From the NCBI RefSeq assembly GCF_947179515.1, contig NC_067473.1, positions 93,875,850 to 93,939,849 on the forward strand: a stretch of DNA of 64,000 nucleotides, read 5' to 3'. Source of the stretch: Apodemus sylvaticus (Eukaryota; Chordata; Mammalia; Rodentia; Muridae). Of this stretch, positions 23,052 to 35,453 are shown piece after piece. The notes under the pieces were generated by a model. That model saw nothing but the letters and a program-made list of their open reading frames with translations. It was not told where the DNA came from and made no database searches. The position numbers and the translations under genes were made by a program. The first letter of the stretch is position 1; each line of letters begins with the position of its first letter.

Positions 23052-23327
23052 ATAGAATATTATTCAGTGTATATAAAATAGAGCTACTGGCACAGAATGT
23101 CAGGGCAGAAGTTTAAATAAATGTTACTAGGTGAAAGAAGCCAGTTTGAAAGGCTACATACTGTATGATTCCTATTGCATGATGTTACAGAATATAAAAA
23201 AATTATAGAGAACTGAAAAACAAACAAAACAAAACACTGTGAAAATTTTTCACAGTGGCTATCAGTGATTAAGTGGAGGGAAGAAAGGATAAATAGGCTA
23301 AGCAGAGGATGTTTTAAATCAAAATTC

Positions 23328-23328
23328 A

Positions 23329-23391
<63 letters not shown>

Positions 23392-23522
23392 CATCCATCC
23401 ATCCATCCATCCATCCATCCATCCATCCACCCACCCACCCACCCACCCACCCACCCATCCATCCATCCATCCATCCATCCATCCACCCACCCACTCATCC
23501 ACTCATCCATCCATCCATCCAT
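23328..23522 (+). repeat. Compound (TCTA)n(TCCA)n(CCCA)n microsatellite
   Basis: A (TCTA) run of about 60 bp changes to TCCA, then CCAC/CCCA, then TCCA again with a few TCA variants. The succession suggests point mutations spreading by slippage. Its right edge abuts an antisense L1 3' UTR. Confidence 0.95.
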
Positions 23523-24060
23523 CTCCCAAATGCTGCTCCCCCTCCCATTTCCTCCCTCACAGAGTTCCTCCCTGAGACTCCCTCCTCTTCTCCTCTGAGA
23601 GGTCGGGGTACCACTGGGTGTCTCCTGACACTGGCACATCAAATTTCTGTCAGATTAGGAGTATCCTCTGCCCTAGACCAGACAAGGCAGCCATGCAGAC
23701 TGAGCTGCCTGTCTGCTATGTATGTGCCTGGGGCCTCTTTCCAGCCCATGTGCATTCTTTGCTTGGTGGCTCAGATTCTGGGAACCCTCAGGGGTCCAGG
23801 TTTCTGACTCTGGTGGTCTTCCTGTGGGGTCCCCATCTACTTCAGGGCCTTCAATCCTTCCCCCAATTCTTCCATAAGTGTCCCCAACCTCTGTCTAATG
23901 TTTGGCTGTGGGTAATGTCAGTTTCAGTCAGCTGCTGGGTAGAGCCTCGCAGAAACCTCAGAAAACATGCTATGGTAGGCTCCTATCTGCAAGCATAACA
24001 GAGCATTAATAATGCCAGGGATTGGTGCTGGCCCATAGGATGGGTTTCGAGTTGGACTGG
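23523..24060 (-). mobile_element. Old L1 3' UTR fragment, antisense
   Basis: The plus strand carries the pyrimidine-rich reverse complement of an older rodent L1 3' UTR: 'cccctcccatttcctccctc', 'ctgagactccctcctcttct', 'gacaaggcagccatgcagac' and 'aatgtttggctgtgggtaat'. It ends near 'gatgggtttcgagttggact'. Confidence 0.75.
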
Positions 24061-24864
24061 TTAGTTGTTGCCTATTCCTTTAGTCTCTAAGCGGTGAAAC
24101 TACACTGGATAATGCTACAGTGATGATATCATGTCATTTTATTTTTATTTAACCCCAATAGAATGCACATCACCTTATCTTCAACCAGGACCCTGTATGG
24201 TAATGTCCATGTCACTGTAGATGTATCAATTCTAATAAATGTGTCTCACTGATAAAGCTGTGGAAACACAGTACGTGAGAAATCTATGGAATGTTTTCTG
24301 TAAAACAGCATGCTCTAGAATAATAGCAAAATAAAAACAACAAATCAGGAATGGTAGGTGAAAATAGGCTTAGCCCAGGCAGTGACACACATAGGTGTTG
24401 GGGAGCAGATGAAATTAATTGGGAATAATTTTCAAGTCTGATATCACTAAGCATGAGGTCAGCAGGTAGTTGAACCCGCTTCGAGGTTCAGTGCTGTAGA
24501 CTCCATGAACTCTGAAGCTCCAGCAGACATCCTGTTATCCACAAACCCATCGCTCCAACTGAGTGGTTAATGCTTAGCGGATTTTGAAAGTACACTAGGT
24601 CAGCCTAGGGAGATTTCAGTGCTCTGGCTTTGTTCCTTTGCACATAAGGCACTTGGAAGACACCTCAGCTAGAATATCAGCCATCCTTTCCAGTGTGTTC
24701 CAGGCCATGTCCAGAGAGAGGGAAAATAAGCCCAGCCCATGGACTGCAAAACTAAGTGCGTCCAGCAGAGGCCGCTGTTATGCAAACAAAATAAGCTACT
24801 GAACCGAAGGCGGTTCTTTCAGGCATCTAACACTTACTGGGTGCAGCATATACCATAGGGTACA
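24061..24864. other. Intergenic stretch, no feature assigned
   Basis: About 800 bp of unique-looking DNA; I recognise no exon or repeat. Confidence 0.45.
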
Positions 24865-24957
24865 CTCTGGCCGGTACCTCCAGTACTCTGGAAGCTGAGG
24901 CAGAAGGATTTCTGTAAGTTCAAAATCAGTTTGATCTACAAAGTAGACCCTGAATCA
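24865..24957 (+). mobile_element. Partial B1-like SINE
   Basis: 'actctggaagctgaggcaga' and 'gtaagttcaaaatcagtttg' resemble a B1 core fragment. Confidence 0.55.
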
Positions 24958-25249
24958 AGTAACAACACCAAACAGAAGAGTCTGGAAGTTCAATCGATTA
25001 ACACACCTCGTCCCTTATATTTGGGACGGTCTCCAAGGTTCCCTGCCATCTCTACCCCAACTGTTTCCTTCTTCCTCTCCCCCTCGTGGCATTTGGATGC
25101 AGGTTGTCTTGAGAGCATTATCTGTGTAGGCCAAGGCTCTCTTTTGAGCTATTGATTCTCTTGTCTTCATTTGCAATCACAAACTTGGGGTTCCGTGCTC
25201 AGTCAGTCTCCGATTTCTAAAGGCCCAGAAGAAAGCTGCGTCAACACTT

Positions 25250-25375
25250 TTCTTTCCCTTTTTCTCTCTTCCTAACCTCCTTTCTTCTACTCTCTCTCTC
25301 CCTCTCCCTCACTCTCCCCCTTCTCTCCGTCTCTCTCTCTGTCTCTGTTTCTCTCTCATGTGCTTACTCTTTCTT
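25250..25375 (+). repeat. Pyrimidine-rich (CT/CTC)n tract
   Basis: A long C+T tract has many 'ctctctc' and 'ctccctc' runs. Confidence 0.85.
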
Positions 25376-25404
25376 TGTACTATTCTTTTTGAAGTTTCTG
25401 TGCT

Positions 25405-25560
25405 TATACATTTTATTATTTATTTATTTACATTCTAAACGCTGCCTCCCTCCAAAAGTCCCTCTCCCATTCCTCCTCTCTTTCTTCTCTGAGAGGCTGG
25501 GACCCCCTAATTATCCCCTCACCCTGGTGTATCAAGTCTCTGTAGGGTTAGGCTTGCGCT
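25405..25560 (-). mobile_element. L1 3'-UTR fragment, antisense
   Basis: A T-rich start ('atttatttatttacattcta') leads into 'gcctccctccaaaagtccct' and 'agaggctgggaccccctaat', an antisense L1 3' UTR. Confidence 0.7.
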
Positions 25561-25632
25561 TATACTTTTAAAGTAATTTTTATTTTTAAATTTTATTCCC
25601 CTTAATGCTTTTATTTAGTTTTACTTATGCAT

Positions 25633-25814
25633 CTTAAAAAATTTATTTATTATTATATGTGTAAGTACACAGAGTAGCTGTTTTCAGACACCAGAAGAGT
25701 GCATCAGATCTTGTTACAAATGGTTGTGAGCCACCATGTGGTTGCTGGGATTTGAACTCAGGACCTCTGGAGTAGAAGTCAGTGCTCCTAACCACTGAGC
25801 CACCTCTGGAGCCC
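25633..25814 (-). mobile_element. B2 SINE, antisense, with near-perfect TSD
   Basis: 'gttgtgagccaccatgtggt', 'tttgaactcaggacctctgg' and 'gctcctaaccactgagccac' are B2 reversed. TACTTATGCAT (25,622-25,632) and TACTTACGCAT (25,815-25,825) flank it. Confidence 0.93.
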
Positions 25815-25929
25815 TACTTACGCATTTTTATTACTATTTGTCTAGTTTTTTAGTTTTGTTGCCCCTCAAGTTCCCCCTATTCTTTTTTTTAATTCATATC
25901 TTCCCACCAATTGATTGGTTGCTAATTTA

Positions 25930-26095
25930 TTGAGTAAGAGAATGCCTAATGGAGACAGGGTTTGTGTGCCAGGCCAGAGGACAATGATATGGAGTTGGTT
26001 CACTCTGTTCACCTGTTTACGGGTTCCATGGATGGAATTTAGTCACCATACCTACTCAGCAAACTCCTTTACACACTGAACATTTTACTGACCTC
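25930..26095 (-). mobile_element. Possible diverged B3-type SINE, antisense
   Basis: 'gtgccaggccagaggacaat' and 'ggttccatggatggaattta' resemble the reversed B3 body. The family call is weak. Confidence 0.45.
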
Positions 26096-26451
26096 TCTTT
26101 TTCTCTTATTTTTTTTTTTAGGAGTAATTTTACTTTGTCTATTGACTTTTAAAAATTAATTTTATAAGTTTTATTAGTTAAAAATCTTGAGAATAAAATA
26201 AATATCGCACACTAGAATTAACCAGATTTAGAGCCTGCACATTTCAGTGAGTTTTTAGACTTAAACATATTGAAGTTGTGGAGCCTCACATTGGATTCAA
26301 GGTTTTTCACTATTGAATATATTATATGCATATCCAGTGCCAAAATTAAAAAAATACATGCAGATATTAGAAAGAATTTGAGCTAGAAAAACAACTACTC
26401 TTCCTGTGATGTTCATTTAGTCTTTCCTCTTCTTTTCTCTCTCTTTCTTTA

Positions 26452-26455
<4 letters not shown>

Positions 26456-26504
<49 letters not shown>
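26456..26504 (+). repeat. (CT)n microsatellite
   Basis: About 24 uninterrupted CT units. Confidence 0.95.
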
Positions 26505-26507
<3 letters not shown>

Positions 26508-26734
26508 AATTCAAGGTCTGATCAGTTTTTTGTTACTCTTAAAACCATACTATTGACTGGGCTCTAACTTAGAGGTAAAAAGATTATCAATAGACTTAAT
26601 CATGCTGAAGAGAAACTAATAGGGATGCAGAACGAATGTAAGAAACTACTACTCTTAAACACCAAGGGGGGCATGTTCATGACATCGAAGAACTTTGAGA
26701 TATGATTAAGAAATCAAATCTCCAGCCTGAAGGC

Positions 26735-26915
26735 TGGAGAGGTAGGTCAGTGGCAAAGAGCTCATTTTGCTCTGGCAGAGGACGGGAGGTTGGTCTCAGC
26801 ATCCACACCAGGAAGCTCACACTTGCCTGCTGCCCTTAACTTATTGCAGAGGATCCCACTCCCTCTTATGGCCTCCAAGGATATTTACATTCCTGTGCAC
26901 ACACAGAGACATACG
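26735..26915 (+). mobile_element. Diverged B2/B3-type SINE
   Basis: 'ggctggagaggtaggtcagt' and 'tggcctccaaggatatttac' with a final CACACACAGAG match the SINE head and tail. Confidence 0.6.
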
Positions 26916-26924
26916 TTTTTAATG

Positions 26925-28500
26925 GCTAACTTTTGTTATTAACTTGACTATGTTTGGAATTAACTAAAACCCAAGCAGCTTGGTGCACATGTGAGAGCTT
27001 ATTTTTCTTGGCTGTATTATTTGAGGTGAGAAAAGCTGCCCTAAATCTGGAATATTTGAGGTCAGAAGATGCACCTTAAGTCTAGGCCATCCCTACTGGT
27101 GGCAGCCCATATAAAAGAATATAAAAGAAGGAAACTTGCACTTTCCATCTGTTCACCCTCACACTCACTGGCAAGCTAATCTAGCCTGACCTTTGCTGGT
27201 GTTAGAACTTATTTCTTCAGGATTCTAACAGGGACTGACAAATGACAGTTCTCTAGGACCTCCCTGGGACTCTAGCACCAGCCTGGGATTTCTCACACAT
27301 TCATTCTTATGGACTGAACAACTACTGAATTCTTTTTCTTTAATCTATTTTTTAATTGGATATTTTATTTGTTTACATTTCAAATGTTTTCCCTTTTCCA
27401 TTTCCCCTCTGCAAATCTCCCATTCAATCTCTCCTTACCCTGCTTCTATGAGGGTGCTCCCCCACCCACCCACCCACTTCTGCCTCACCACCCTAGCATT
27501 CTTCTACACTGGGGCATCAAGCATTCACAGGACCAAGGGCCTTCTCCGCATTGATGCCAGATAAGGCTCCTTCAGCTCCTTCAGTCCTTTCCCTCACTCC
27601 TCCATTCGGCTCCCTGTGTTCAGTCCTATGGTTGCTGTGAGCATCTGCATCTGTATTGGTCAGGATCTTGCAGAGCCTCTCAGGAGACAGCTGTATCGGC
27701 TCCTGTCAGCAAGCACTTCATGGCATCAGCAGTAGTGTCTGGGTTTGGTGTCTGCATGTGGGATGGATCTTCAGGTGGGGCAGTCTTTGAATGGCCTTTC
27801 CTTCAGTCTCTGCTCCATTCTTTGTCCCTGTAAACTACCAAATTCTTAGACTTTCTATTGAGAAGCCAAATCTTTTACATTCTGACTTTATTTTAGAGAA
27901 CCTGACCTAAGTCTGAACTCAGGTAAACTAACAGGCTGGTACCTAGCATTAGTTTCCAAGTTGCCCCCCAACAAAGCCCGAGCCTAGCTCCAGTCTCCAG
28001 GTTATTCCCCCAACAAACCTTCACCCCCAGGTTACAAGCCCACCCCCCTGCCTAATAACCACCAATGTAGAGGGGAGCAGAAACTAAGTTTATGATATGA
28101 CTCCCAGCACCAGAGACTTATGTTAAAGGCCACAATAGCTTTCCAATTAGATGCTTGTATACTCACACACACACCCACTATAAAGTCTTCCCTCAATAGA
28201 CATACAGAGCTCCCACACCACCAAAACTCTCCTATATGATGTTAGTGTGTTGGAGTGGACTGAGCTAGCTTGAATAGAATGAAGACCCTGCTGTGAGTTG
28301 CATCAGATGGGCTCCTGTCTGTCTTTTTGGGGGGAACCACTAACATTTGCCTGCCACTACACTATCAAGAGACAGCCACTGTAGGGCTTCTTGGACCACA
28401 GACTATACAATGTTCCAATAAATCCCTTACTTATATATAGATTCACTTTATCAGTTCACTCTATCAGTTCTGTTCCTTTGAGCACCCTGACTAATATACA
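26925..28500 (+). mobile_element. Composite interspersed repeat, split by an L1 fragment and an LTR-like segment
   Basis: The left end ('ttgttattaacttgactatg') and right end ('ctctatcagttctgttcctt', then 'agcaccctgactaatataca') look like the two ends of one common rodent repeat. Between them are an antisense L1 3'-UTR piece (27,335-27,835) and another segment (about 27,890-28,250) with LTR-like wording. I infer nesting; family names are not asserted. Confidence 0.45.
27335..27835 (-). mobile_element. L1 3'-UTR fragment, antisense
   Basis: 'tttatttgtttacatttcaa', 'cactggggcatcaagcattc', 'ggaccaagggccttctccgc' and 'tccctgtgttcagtcctatg' are recognisable in antisense order. It runs to 'gtgggatggatcttcaggtg'. 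Confidence 0.78.
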
Positions 28501-29639
28501 CATATAATTAAAAATAAATCTGGAATGAAGTTGTAAAATAGATACTCAAGTGACTCAAAGAACAAGTTGGCAATGTAATAAATGTAGTTATTGTTTATAC
28601 TTAGTGTAATTTATTTTTATTGCTATTGGTAGTTTAAATAGAAAATTTTATCAATTCATTATAAACAATATATAAAAACCAAATTAACTATGTATAAAAT
28701 GATTATTGGGAATTTAATAGACTAATAATTAAAAAAAAACCCAGAGAGTTCTATATCCCACAGAAGTACAGGACTTAGGTTTTGTTATTTTCACTGGAGA
28801 TGTGAGGCCCCTTTGAATAGTTCAAGGTGACTTGTAACTCTGTATATTGTCCAGGCTATTCTTCGACTTATTACCCTCATGCTTCTGTTTCCAGCATAAT
28901 TGTTAAATAATTTTAAGGCTAAAATAAATTGACCTTAAACTAAAAGCAGATCAAATTCAACTTGCTGGGTCTTTGGCCAATAACACTTTGCCATGTGAAA
29001 ACTAGTTTGCTGAGTTCTGAAAATACAGAAATTTAATTCCAGCCAAGTGAGCTGGGTATAAAATGGGCAGATTAAATATGCATTTGCACAGATCAAAGTC
29101 AACATTGCTTTTTTTTTTTTTGTCCATGTTTATAAGTAGTTCAAATCAGCTACTTGGAAAGTCAATTGAACCTAAGAGTTCAAGTTTAACCTGGGAAAAA
29201 GTAGCAAGATCAGGTTTCCAAAAAAAGGTGGTACATTTTTTAGTCACGATTTACAAAAAGAAAAACATGTTAAAAGTGTTTTATGTGTGTTTGAGAGAGA
29301 AGTAGAGGAAGAGCAAGAGGGAAAGTGAGGGAGGGGGAAGGGAGGGGACAGAGAGAGTAGGGAGGGAGAGAGACAGAGAGACAGAAAGAGACTATCTAAC
29401 CAGTTAAGAGACCAAATCCAATCAAAATCCAATCAAGCGAGTAGAACCTTGAGAAGAAACCTAGGATCCACTCTTGGCTTCTTGACTATTCCTCACTTCC
29501 TTTCTGCCTTCTCCACTGTGGCAAGCACAGCTGTGGGTCAGCCTAGGCCTCACTTTTCTGCATTTTTGTCATAAAAATAATGCCTGCCAGGCTTGCCGTG
29601 AGCCCTTAAGTAGCTATAGAAATGAGTATTAATTATTAA
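28501..29639. other. AT-rich intergenic stretch
   Basis: I see no gene. It includes a GA-rich tract at 29,300-29,395 ('ggagggggaagggaggggac') and otherwise unremarkable AT-rich DNA. Confidence 0.45.
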
Positions 29640-29900
29640 CTTGACAGTCTAGGATCATCTGGTAGGAAAGTCTTAGTTAAGGAATTGTCTAGATAACATT
29701 GGGTTGTGGGCATGTCTGTGGAGGAATGTCTTGATTACTAGTTGATGTGAGAGAGTCCAGCCAACTAAGGATAGTACCCTAGGTAGGTGGCCTTAGGTTC
29801 TTATAAGAAAACATGAGCCCGTGAGTGAGCCAGAGACCAAACCAGAAAGTCCAGGCCCTTCATGATGCAGATATCAAGATAGCATCAGTCATACTCCATA
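29640..29900 (+). mobile_element. Interspersed repeat fragment starting 'ttaacttgacagtctagg'
   Basis: It reads like a common rodent repeat ('ggaattgtctagataacatt', 'ttgtgggcatgtctgtggag', 'gtgagagagtccagcc'). I recognise the wording but not a certain family name. Confidence 0.45.
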
Positions 29901-29973
29901 GTTACTAAGTGGAAAAAATTGACAAAGGTTCTGGGAATAAAACAGGAATCCCAATAATCCAAGAGGTCATGAT

Positions 29974-29990
29974 GAAAATCTGATACTGCT
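29974..29990 (+). repeat. Target-site duplication, left copy (B1 at 30 kb)
   Basis: The 17-mer GAAAATCTGATACTGCT is repeated exactly at 30,168-30,184. Confidence 0.93.
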
Positions 29991-30167
29991 GCCTGGCAGT
30001 GGTGGCGCATGACTTTAATCCCAGAACTTGGGAGGCAGAGGCAGGTGGATTTCTGAGTTTGAGGCCAGTCTGGTCTATAAAGTGAGTCCAGGACAACCAG
30101 GGATACACAGAGAAACCCTGTCTCAACAAAACAAACAACAAACAACAACAACAACAACAACAACAAA
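29991..30167 (+). mobile_element. B1 SINE with (CAA)n tail and 17-bp TSD
   Basis: 'ggtggcgcatgactttaatc', 'gaggcagaggcaggtggatt' and 'cacagagaaaccctgtctca' are B1. The A tail has become a (CAA)n microsatellite (30,127-30,165). Confidence 0.95.
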
Positions 30168-30184
30168 GAAAATCTGATACTGCT
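30168..30184 (+). repeat. Target-site duplication, right copy (B1 at 30 kb)
   Basis: Second exact copy of the 17-mer. Confidence 0.93.
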
Positions 30185-30504
30185 TAAAGAAGAGAAGATT
30201 GGGCAGGAAGAAATTCAAGGTTTAACATAGTTCTGAGGAGGTATTGGAAACAGGATACCCTGGACTCCAAATTGCTCATTACAACTCTGTATCTTGCAGA
30301 GATGGGCATCCATTGCCTTTCAGACCACTCTCAGTCATTAGGTAGTAGTAGTCTGCAGAAAGCAAGAGCTTGCTCTCTCTTGGGGGAAGCCCAGGTGAGG
30401 GGTAGAAGCTATGAGTTGGTCATACTTCCACCATGTAGCAATTTCCTCTGAAGCTCCTCAAGACCCAAGTTCTAAAGGAGGCCCCTTAAGATTCAGGAAG
30501 TTCT

Positions 30505-30722
30505 TGCGGCTGGATCCACAGCTTAGTGGTTAAGAGAATGTGTTGCTCTTATAGAGGTTCATAGTACCCACGTGGTGGCTCACAATTATCTATAGCTCTA
30601 GTTCCAGGGCCTCTGAAACCCTTTTCTGGACTCTGAATATTAAGCATACATATAGTGCCTATGTCCATGCAAGCAAAGCACTCATATAAATATAAATCTA
30701 AAAATAAAATTTAAAAAGAAAC
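30505..30722 (+). mobile_element. B2 SINE, diverged
   Basis: 'cagcttagtggttaagagaa', 'cacgtggtggctcacaatta' and a tail with 'aaaaataaaatttaaaaa' match B2. Confidence 0.85.
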
Positions 30723-31954
30723 AGGAAGTCCCCCTCCCGCCCCCGCCAATTGACAGGCTGTACAAGGAGCTCCTTTCTCAAAGCTCTATTGGCAGTAAGC
30801 ACTGCTAAAGGGATGCGCAGAGCAGCCGGGATGCCTGGGAGAGATGTTTAAACCTGCTGAGCTTCCCTCAAGTCATTCAGCATTCATGGGTCTTCATCCT
30901 TGCTGGGTGAAATTTTGATGATGCAGCAGCCTTTACATCATCCCTGCCACTGCTAAGAAACCTCTCACCTATTTTCTTGTATGTGACCCCAATAAAACTC
31001 ATTGTTTTACAAAGATGTAGATAGCGGTGTTATTGATTTTGTCTGTAATCAGTTTCCTGCAAAAGGTAAATTTATGTACATCTTCCCAGGAATAGTGTCA
31101 CACAGCAGTCTCCCACAAAAGAAGATCTTTAGAACTATGTCTCCCTATAATTTTACAATTTGAGTAAATTTTCTGTTTGGGATATACATCATTTTTCTGC
31201 CAAATGAACAATTCTTCAACATGTTCACATGCCCTCAAATTCATATTTTGAATACCAATGTGATGTTGTCCAGATGCTCTTGATTGGATTACAAGCCCAT
31301 AAAAGCTCAATCCCCATTATTTGGAGGCATTCTGTACTTTTAGGTAGTAGGACATTACTTAGGGCTCTTGGTAATGAGGCTGAATTCACAAAGGAGATAA
31401 TGGGAGCCCAGTCATTATTTTCTCCCCCTTCCCTTTCTCTGTTCTCTACTTCATGAGATGAACAGTTTGCTCTACCGTATTTCTTGACTGTGACTGTCTG
31501 GTGCTTCAACAGAGGCAGAGAGAAATGGGACTACCTCATCTTGGATTATAATCTTCAAACCATGAACCAAAATAAACATTTTTAAAGAAGTTAATGATGT
31601 CAAATATTTTTATTATAGTGATGCAGAGATGACTAATATAGGAGGCAATTAGGTAATGGAAGGAGAGTCTTCCTGAATAGAACCCTATAGACCTCCATAG
31701 GGGAAGTAGAGAGACCAGAGATTTCTCTTCCTACAATGTGAATTTATAATATCTGTCTATAAATCAAGAAAGCGACCCTCCTCAACCAGAATCTGATGAT
31801 TGTGCCAATCCTGATCTTGAACTTCCAGCTTACATACCTGTGAGAAATAAATGTTCACTGTTTAAGCTTCTCATTCTATAATAGTTTATTGTATCAGCCC
31901 AGACTTAGACACCTCATCAGACATCATTCAGGAACCAACATTCTTGTATTGGCT
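30723..31954. other. Intergenic stretch, mostly unassigned repeats
   Basis: A polyadenylation-type 'ccccaataaaactcattg' near 30,988 and 'ataaacatttttaaag' near 31,571 suggest LTR or retrotransposon ends, but I cannot assign families. No gene is visible. Confidence 0.4.
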
Positions 31955-32370
31955 TGTGCAGTTTGAATATACAGTATGTCCCCCAAAATCTGGTATGTTG
32001 AAGGCAAAGCCCCATTGCAATGTTCAGAAGTAGAGTTTGGGTGAAACATTTAGATCATGAAGGCTCTGGCTTAATCAATAAATGGATCTATTGATGAATT
32101 CACAACTTTACAGGCTATTCGGGGGAGATGGAGCTCTGGAAGTCAGAACTGATCAGAAGAAATGAATTGATGAGGCATCTTTGAAAGCTGGACTGTGTCT
32201 CTAGTCTTTTTCCTCTGTGCCTCTGTTTCCTAGAAATCCAAAAGTGAGCAGCCTTCATCCCTAACATATGATGGAGTTGATCAACAATGTACTGGAATCA
32301 TGGGCAAAACAAGCCTTCTTTCCTTTAGTATTTTCTCAGATATGTTCCACAACAATTAAAATTAACACAG
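31955..32370 (+). mobile_element. Probable old LTR (MaLR/MLT-like)
   Basis: 'gtgcagtttgaatatacagt', 'gaagtagagtttgggtgaaa' and 'gatcatgaaggctctggctt' with 'aatggatctattgatgaatt' follow the order of an old mammalian LTR family. Edges and family are tentative. Confidence 0.4.
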
Positions 32371-34929
32371 CATACCACATTAAAAATGTGATTCCCAACT
32401 CTCCCAAACTACTCTATCTGGATTCAGAGAAACAACAAAAATAACTCCCTTTGGCTAAGCCCTTGGGAAAAGTGTTTTGATGTGGACTATAGTTGAGATG
32501 AGGTATGTGCACCTTTTATGAATATTTTTTCCTAAGTATTCGTGATAGGACAGTTGCCTGAGATCTGCTGAAGCGTTTGTTCTCTGACACCATCCCTGTC
32601 ATTAGAACTTTGTTCATTAATATTCAGAGGAGTCACAGTGCTGCATACCTGATCCCCATCCACAGAGGCTCCCATCCAAGCAGCTATCTGCCTCCTACAT
32701 TTTCCTGAGGATAAAGCATATGTCTTTTCTCTGAGACAGCCCATACCCAACAACAGATTATGCACACAAGACCAAGGCCCCCGTACTATAAGTGAAGACA
32801 ACCCTGCAGACACCTCAGCTCTTCCTGAGGGTTGGCTGAGAAATGCCACACTCTTCAGCTTGCTTGTTCAGTGTTCCTTGGTCCTGGAGACTTTGTACAA
32901 TAATCTTGCACACAGATACATCTTTCTGTTTCCAGAGATTCCGGTGTAATACATCTCAATTTCCTCCCACAGAAAGGCACTTATGTATACAGAGACTTTC
33001 ACTCACATCTTTTATAGGAGGTACTGGAAGCTGAGTACTGAGTTAAAGGTGATAGGAACTCTGCAGAACTATGAAGTGTGACTTGTTTTATAACAGGTTT
33101 GCATAGGTGCTCAATGCAACAATCAGATCTTTGCTGTTGTTGGTCCAGCCTGTGAAGCAGGTGAAATGGCCCTGGGTTTATGAGAGTCATGGACATGGGG
33201 ACAGCAGTTTGCTTGCAATGTTTCCTCTTCCTTCTGGAATATACACTGGGTATGACTATTCCCTTGTTTGAAATACTGGCTGGGAGTTTGATATTATCCA
33301 ATCTAAAGAATTTCAGCATCCTTATTTACAAGTTGCGATCCAATAAACATTAGCTTAGCATTTCCTTCATTTGTGGTGAGAATTTTTGTTTCTTTAAAAA
33401 TCCAGTTACGTTGTGAGCTTGGTTTTGTTTTAATTCTAGGAACCCAATGCCCCTAATCAGCAGGAAGTCGTCTATTTTATTGTTTAAGAGTGTTCAACAA
33501 CCCTTTTCTCCTCTAACCTTCATTTTCTCCAACCTAATGCTGGGGGGTTGAAAGGAATTAGGGTGGAATAAAAGTTGGAAGGAGGTAGAGGATTAAGAAC
33601 CTAATAAAAGAGCAAAGAAATATGCCAGCATTCATCCATTATTTACTTTTTCTACCTTTTTGTCATTCTAACCTTCTCCTCATTGAAAAGATTTTCCACT
33701 TTACCTTACTGTTTTTTTCTTTTTTTCTTTTTCTATAAATTTTTAAAATTGCCTCTTGGATTGCTAGTGTACCAGCATCCTGACTGGTCTCCTGACGAGA
33801 GTCCCATTCTTGTCTAACTAGTAGCCACCAACATCTGGTTTCTGAAACCGGAGCTAGGATAATTCAAAATGGCTGAGTGTGCTCCCTGGGGAACTAGAGG
33901 AGGCCACCACAGCTTGAATACATCTTTATTCATTCAGAAGTTCCAAGTGAGCACTATTTTAAGTGTAAATGTTTATTTCCTAATTGCAGCATAGACAATA
34001 AATATAACAAAGAAAAATGCCCATGATCCTACAATCAAATACAAAATTTAAAATTTGAAATACAAAATTCAAATATCTTACATTTTCGAAGCACTTGAAA
34101 TAGTATATGGTGAGCTGTTCTTTCTTGTCACTTAAAAGCACATTTCTTTGTCACTTACAAGGCAAGCACTTTTTAATGTTTACATGCTGTTTGAATTTCT
34201 TCAAGCAAATGCTTATTAATTCTTCCAATCCATTTAAAAGAAATATTCCTTTTACTAATAAAGTTTTTTTTGCTTTAGAAACCAGACCAGGCATGGCTTC
34301 CAGCTTGCCTATCTACAGCTATGCCCCACCCCTCTCTCACAGCTGATTCTGTATGCAGGCCCCAGGGAAAAGAATGCATACCACATATAATGGGCACACA
34401 TTAACTAAGTAGACTCCTCCTTTCCTCTTCCCTTACAGCCTCAAGGTCACACTTTCTTTCCTCAGAATACTAGACCTCTTCCTCTTCACCCTGCTATGGA
34501 GAATCAAAAACAGCATACTTGTAGACCCATATCACCATCTACATATCAAGTTACCAACTACATTGCTTAGAACCTAGTCATTTCTCTGAAACCTGTAAGA
34601 GGGCCCCCCTCTGCTACATGGGCCTTTGCTGCTGTCTGTCTACAGTATCAATAACTTCTAATAATTCTATTCACAAGGACAGCCTGCCTTGGTATCACCC
34701 TTGGACCCCCAAACCCAAGATCTTTCAGTTTTTATTTAAAATTAATCATTTGTGTAGCATTTCTTCCCCTTCCTGCTAGTTTTTCAGTTTTATTGATTCA
34801 TGTATACAAACATACCTAATTTCAAGATTTCTGATTCATATAGTTGTGGTTTCTACCTTTGAGATCATGTTTATAGATTGTTTCAGAGCCATGATTTTAT
34901 CTATACCAATAGTTTTCTAGTAATTTATT
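32371..34929. other. Intergenic stretch, no gene supported
   Basis: About 2.5 kb with short open frames that lack any recognisable domain. T-rich tracts lie near 33,710-33,735. I assign nothing. Confidence 0.4.
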
Positions 34930-35220
34930 TACAGTCATTGGGGGGCAGATTACATATGTGCATGCTTATGTGAATGTAGATATGTGTATACATGTGTATA
35001 CATATGAATGGAACACAAAGGTCAATTTTGGGTATTATTCCTCAGGAGTACCCTACTGTGTTTTGTCTGAGCAGAGTTATTTTCTGGGACCCAAGGCTCA
35101 CTGAGTAAGCCAAACTGGTTAGCCAAAAAGCCCTATGGATCCATTGTTTCTGCCTTCCCAGTCTTGGGATTATAATCAGCTTTTTACATGAGTGCTAGAG
35201 ACCAAACTCTGACCCTTATA
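34930..35220 (-). mobile_element. B4/B3-type SINE, antisense
   Basis: GT-rich 'atgtgtatacatgtgtatac', then 'aacacaaaggtcaattttgg' and 'ctgccttcccagtcttggga' fit an antisense B4/B3 element. Confidence 0.55.
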
Positions 35221-35259
35221 TGATCAGGATGTAAAGTGAATAAATAAATTAATGGGAAA

Positions 35260-35453
35260 CAAAGATTCCCCAGCTCTGCCTAATGTTTGGCTATGGGCCT
35301 CTGCATCTGTTTCCATCAGCTATTGGGTGCAGCCTCTCAGAGAATCATAGTTATGCTAGGTTCCTGTCTACAATTATAGGAGACTTTCATTAATAGTGTC
35401 AGGAGTGGACTTTTTCTCATGGCATGGATCTCAAGTTGGGTCCAAGGGAGGAT
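35260..35453 (-). mobile_element. Old L1 3'-UTR piece, antisense
   Basis: 'tctgcctaatgtttggctat', 'gtgcagcctctcagagaatc' and 'ggatctcaagttgggtccaa' are in the antisense order of the 3' UTR, as at 23.9 kb. Confidence 0.75.

Noticed and set aside
23328..23522. CRISPR-like direct repeats
   Set aside because: These are simple tetranucleotide repeats in a mammalian genome, with no spacers or cas genes.
23265..23807. A 180-codon frame rich in serine, isoleucine, proline and histidine
   Set aside because: It is the translation of the TCTA/TCCA microsatellite and antisense L1 3' UTR.
32532..33319. Two antisense frames of about 105 codons each
   Set aside because: I recognise no family, splice context or codon signature. 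The region looks like old repeat or unique non-coding DNA.
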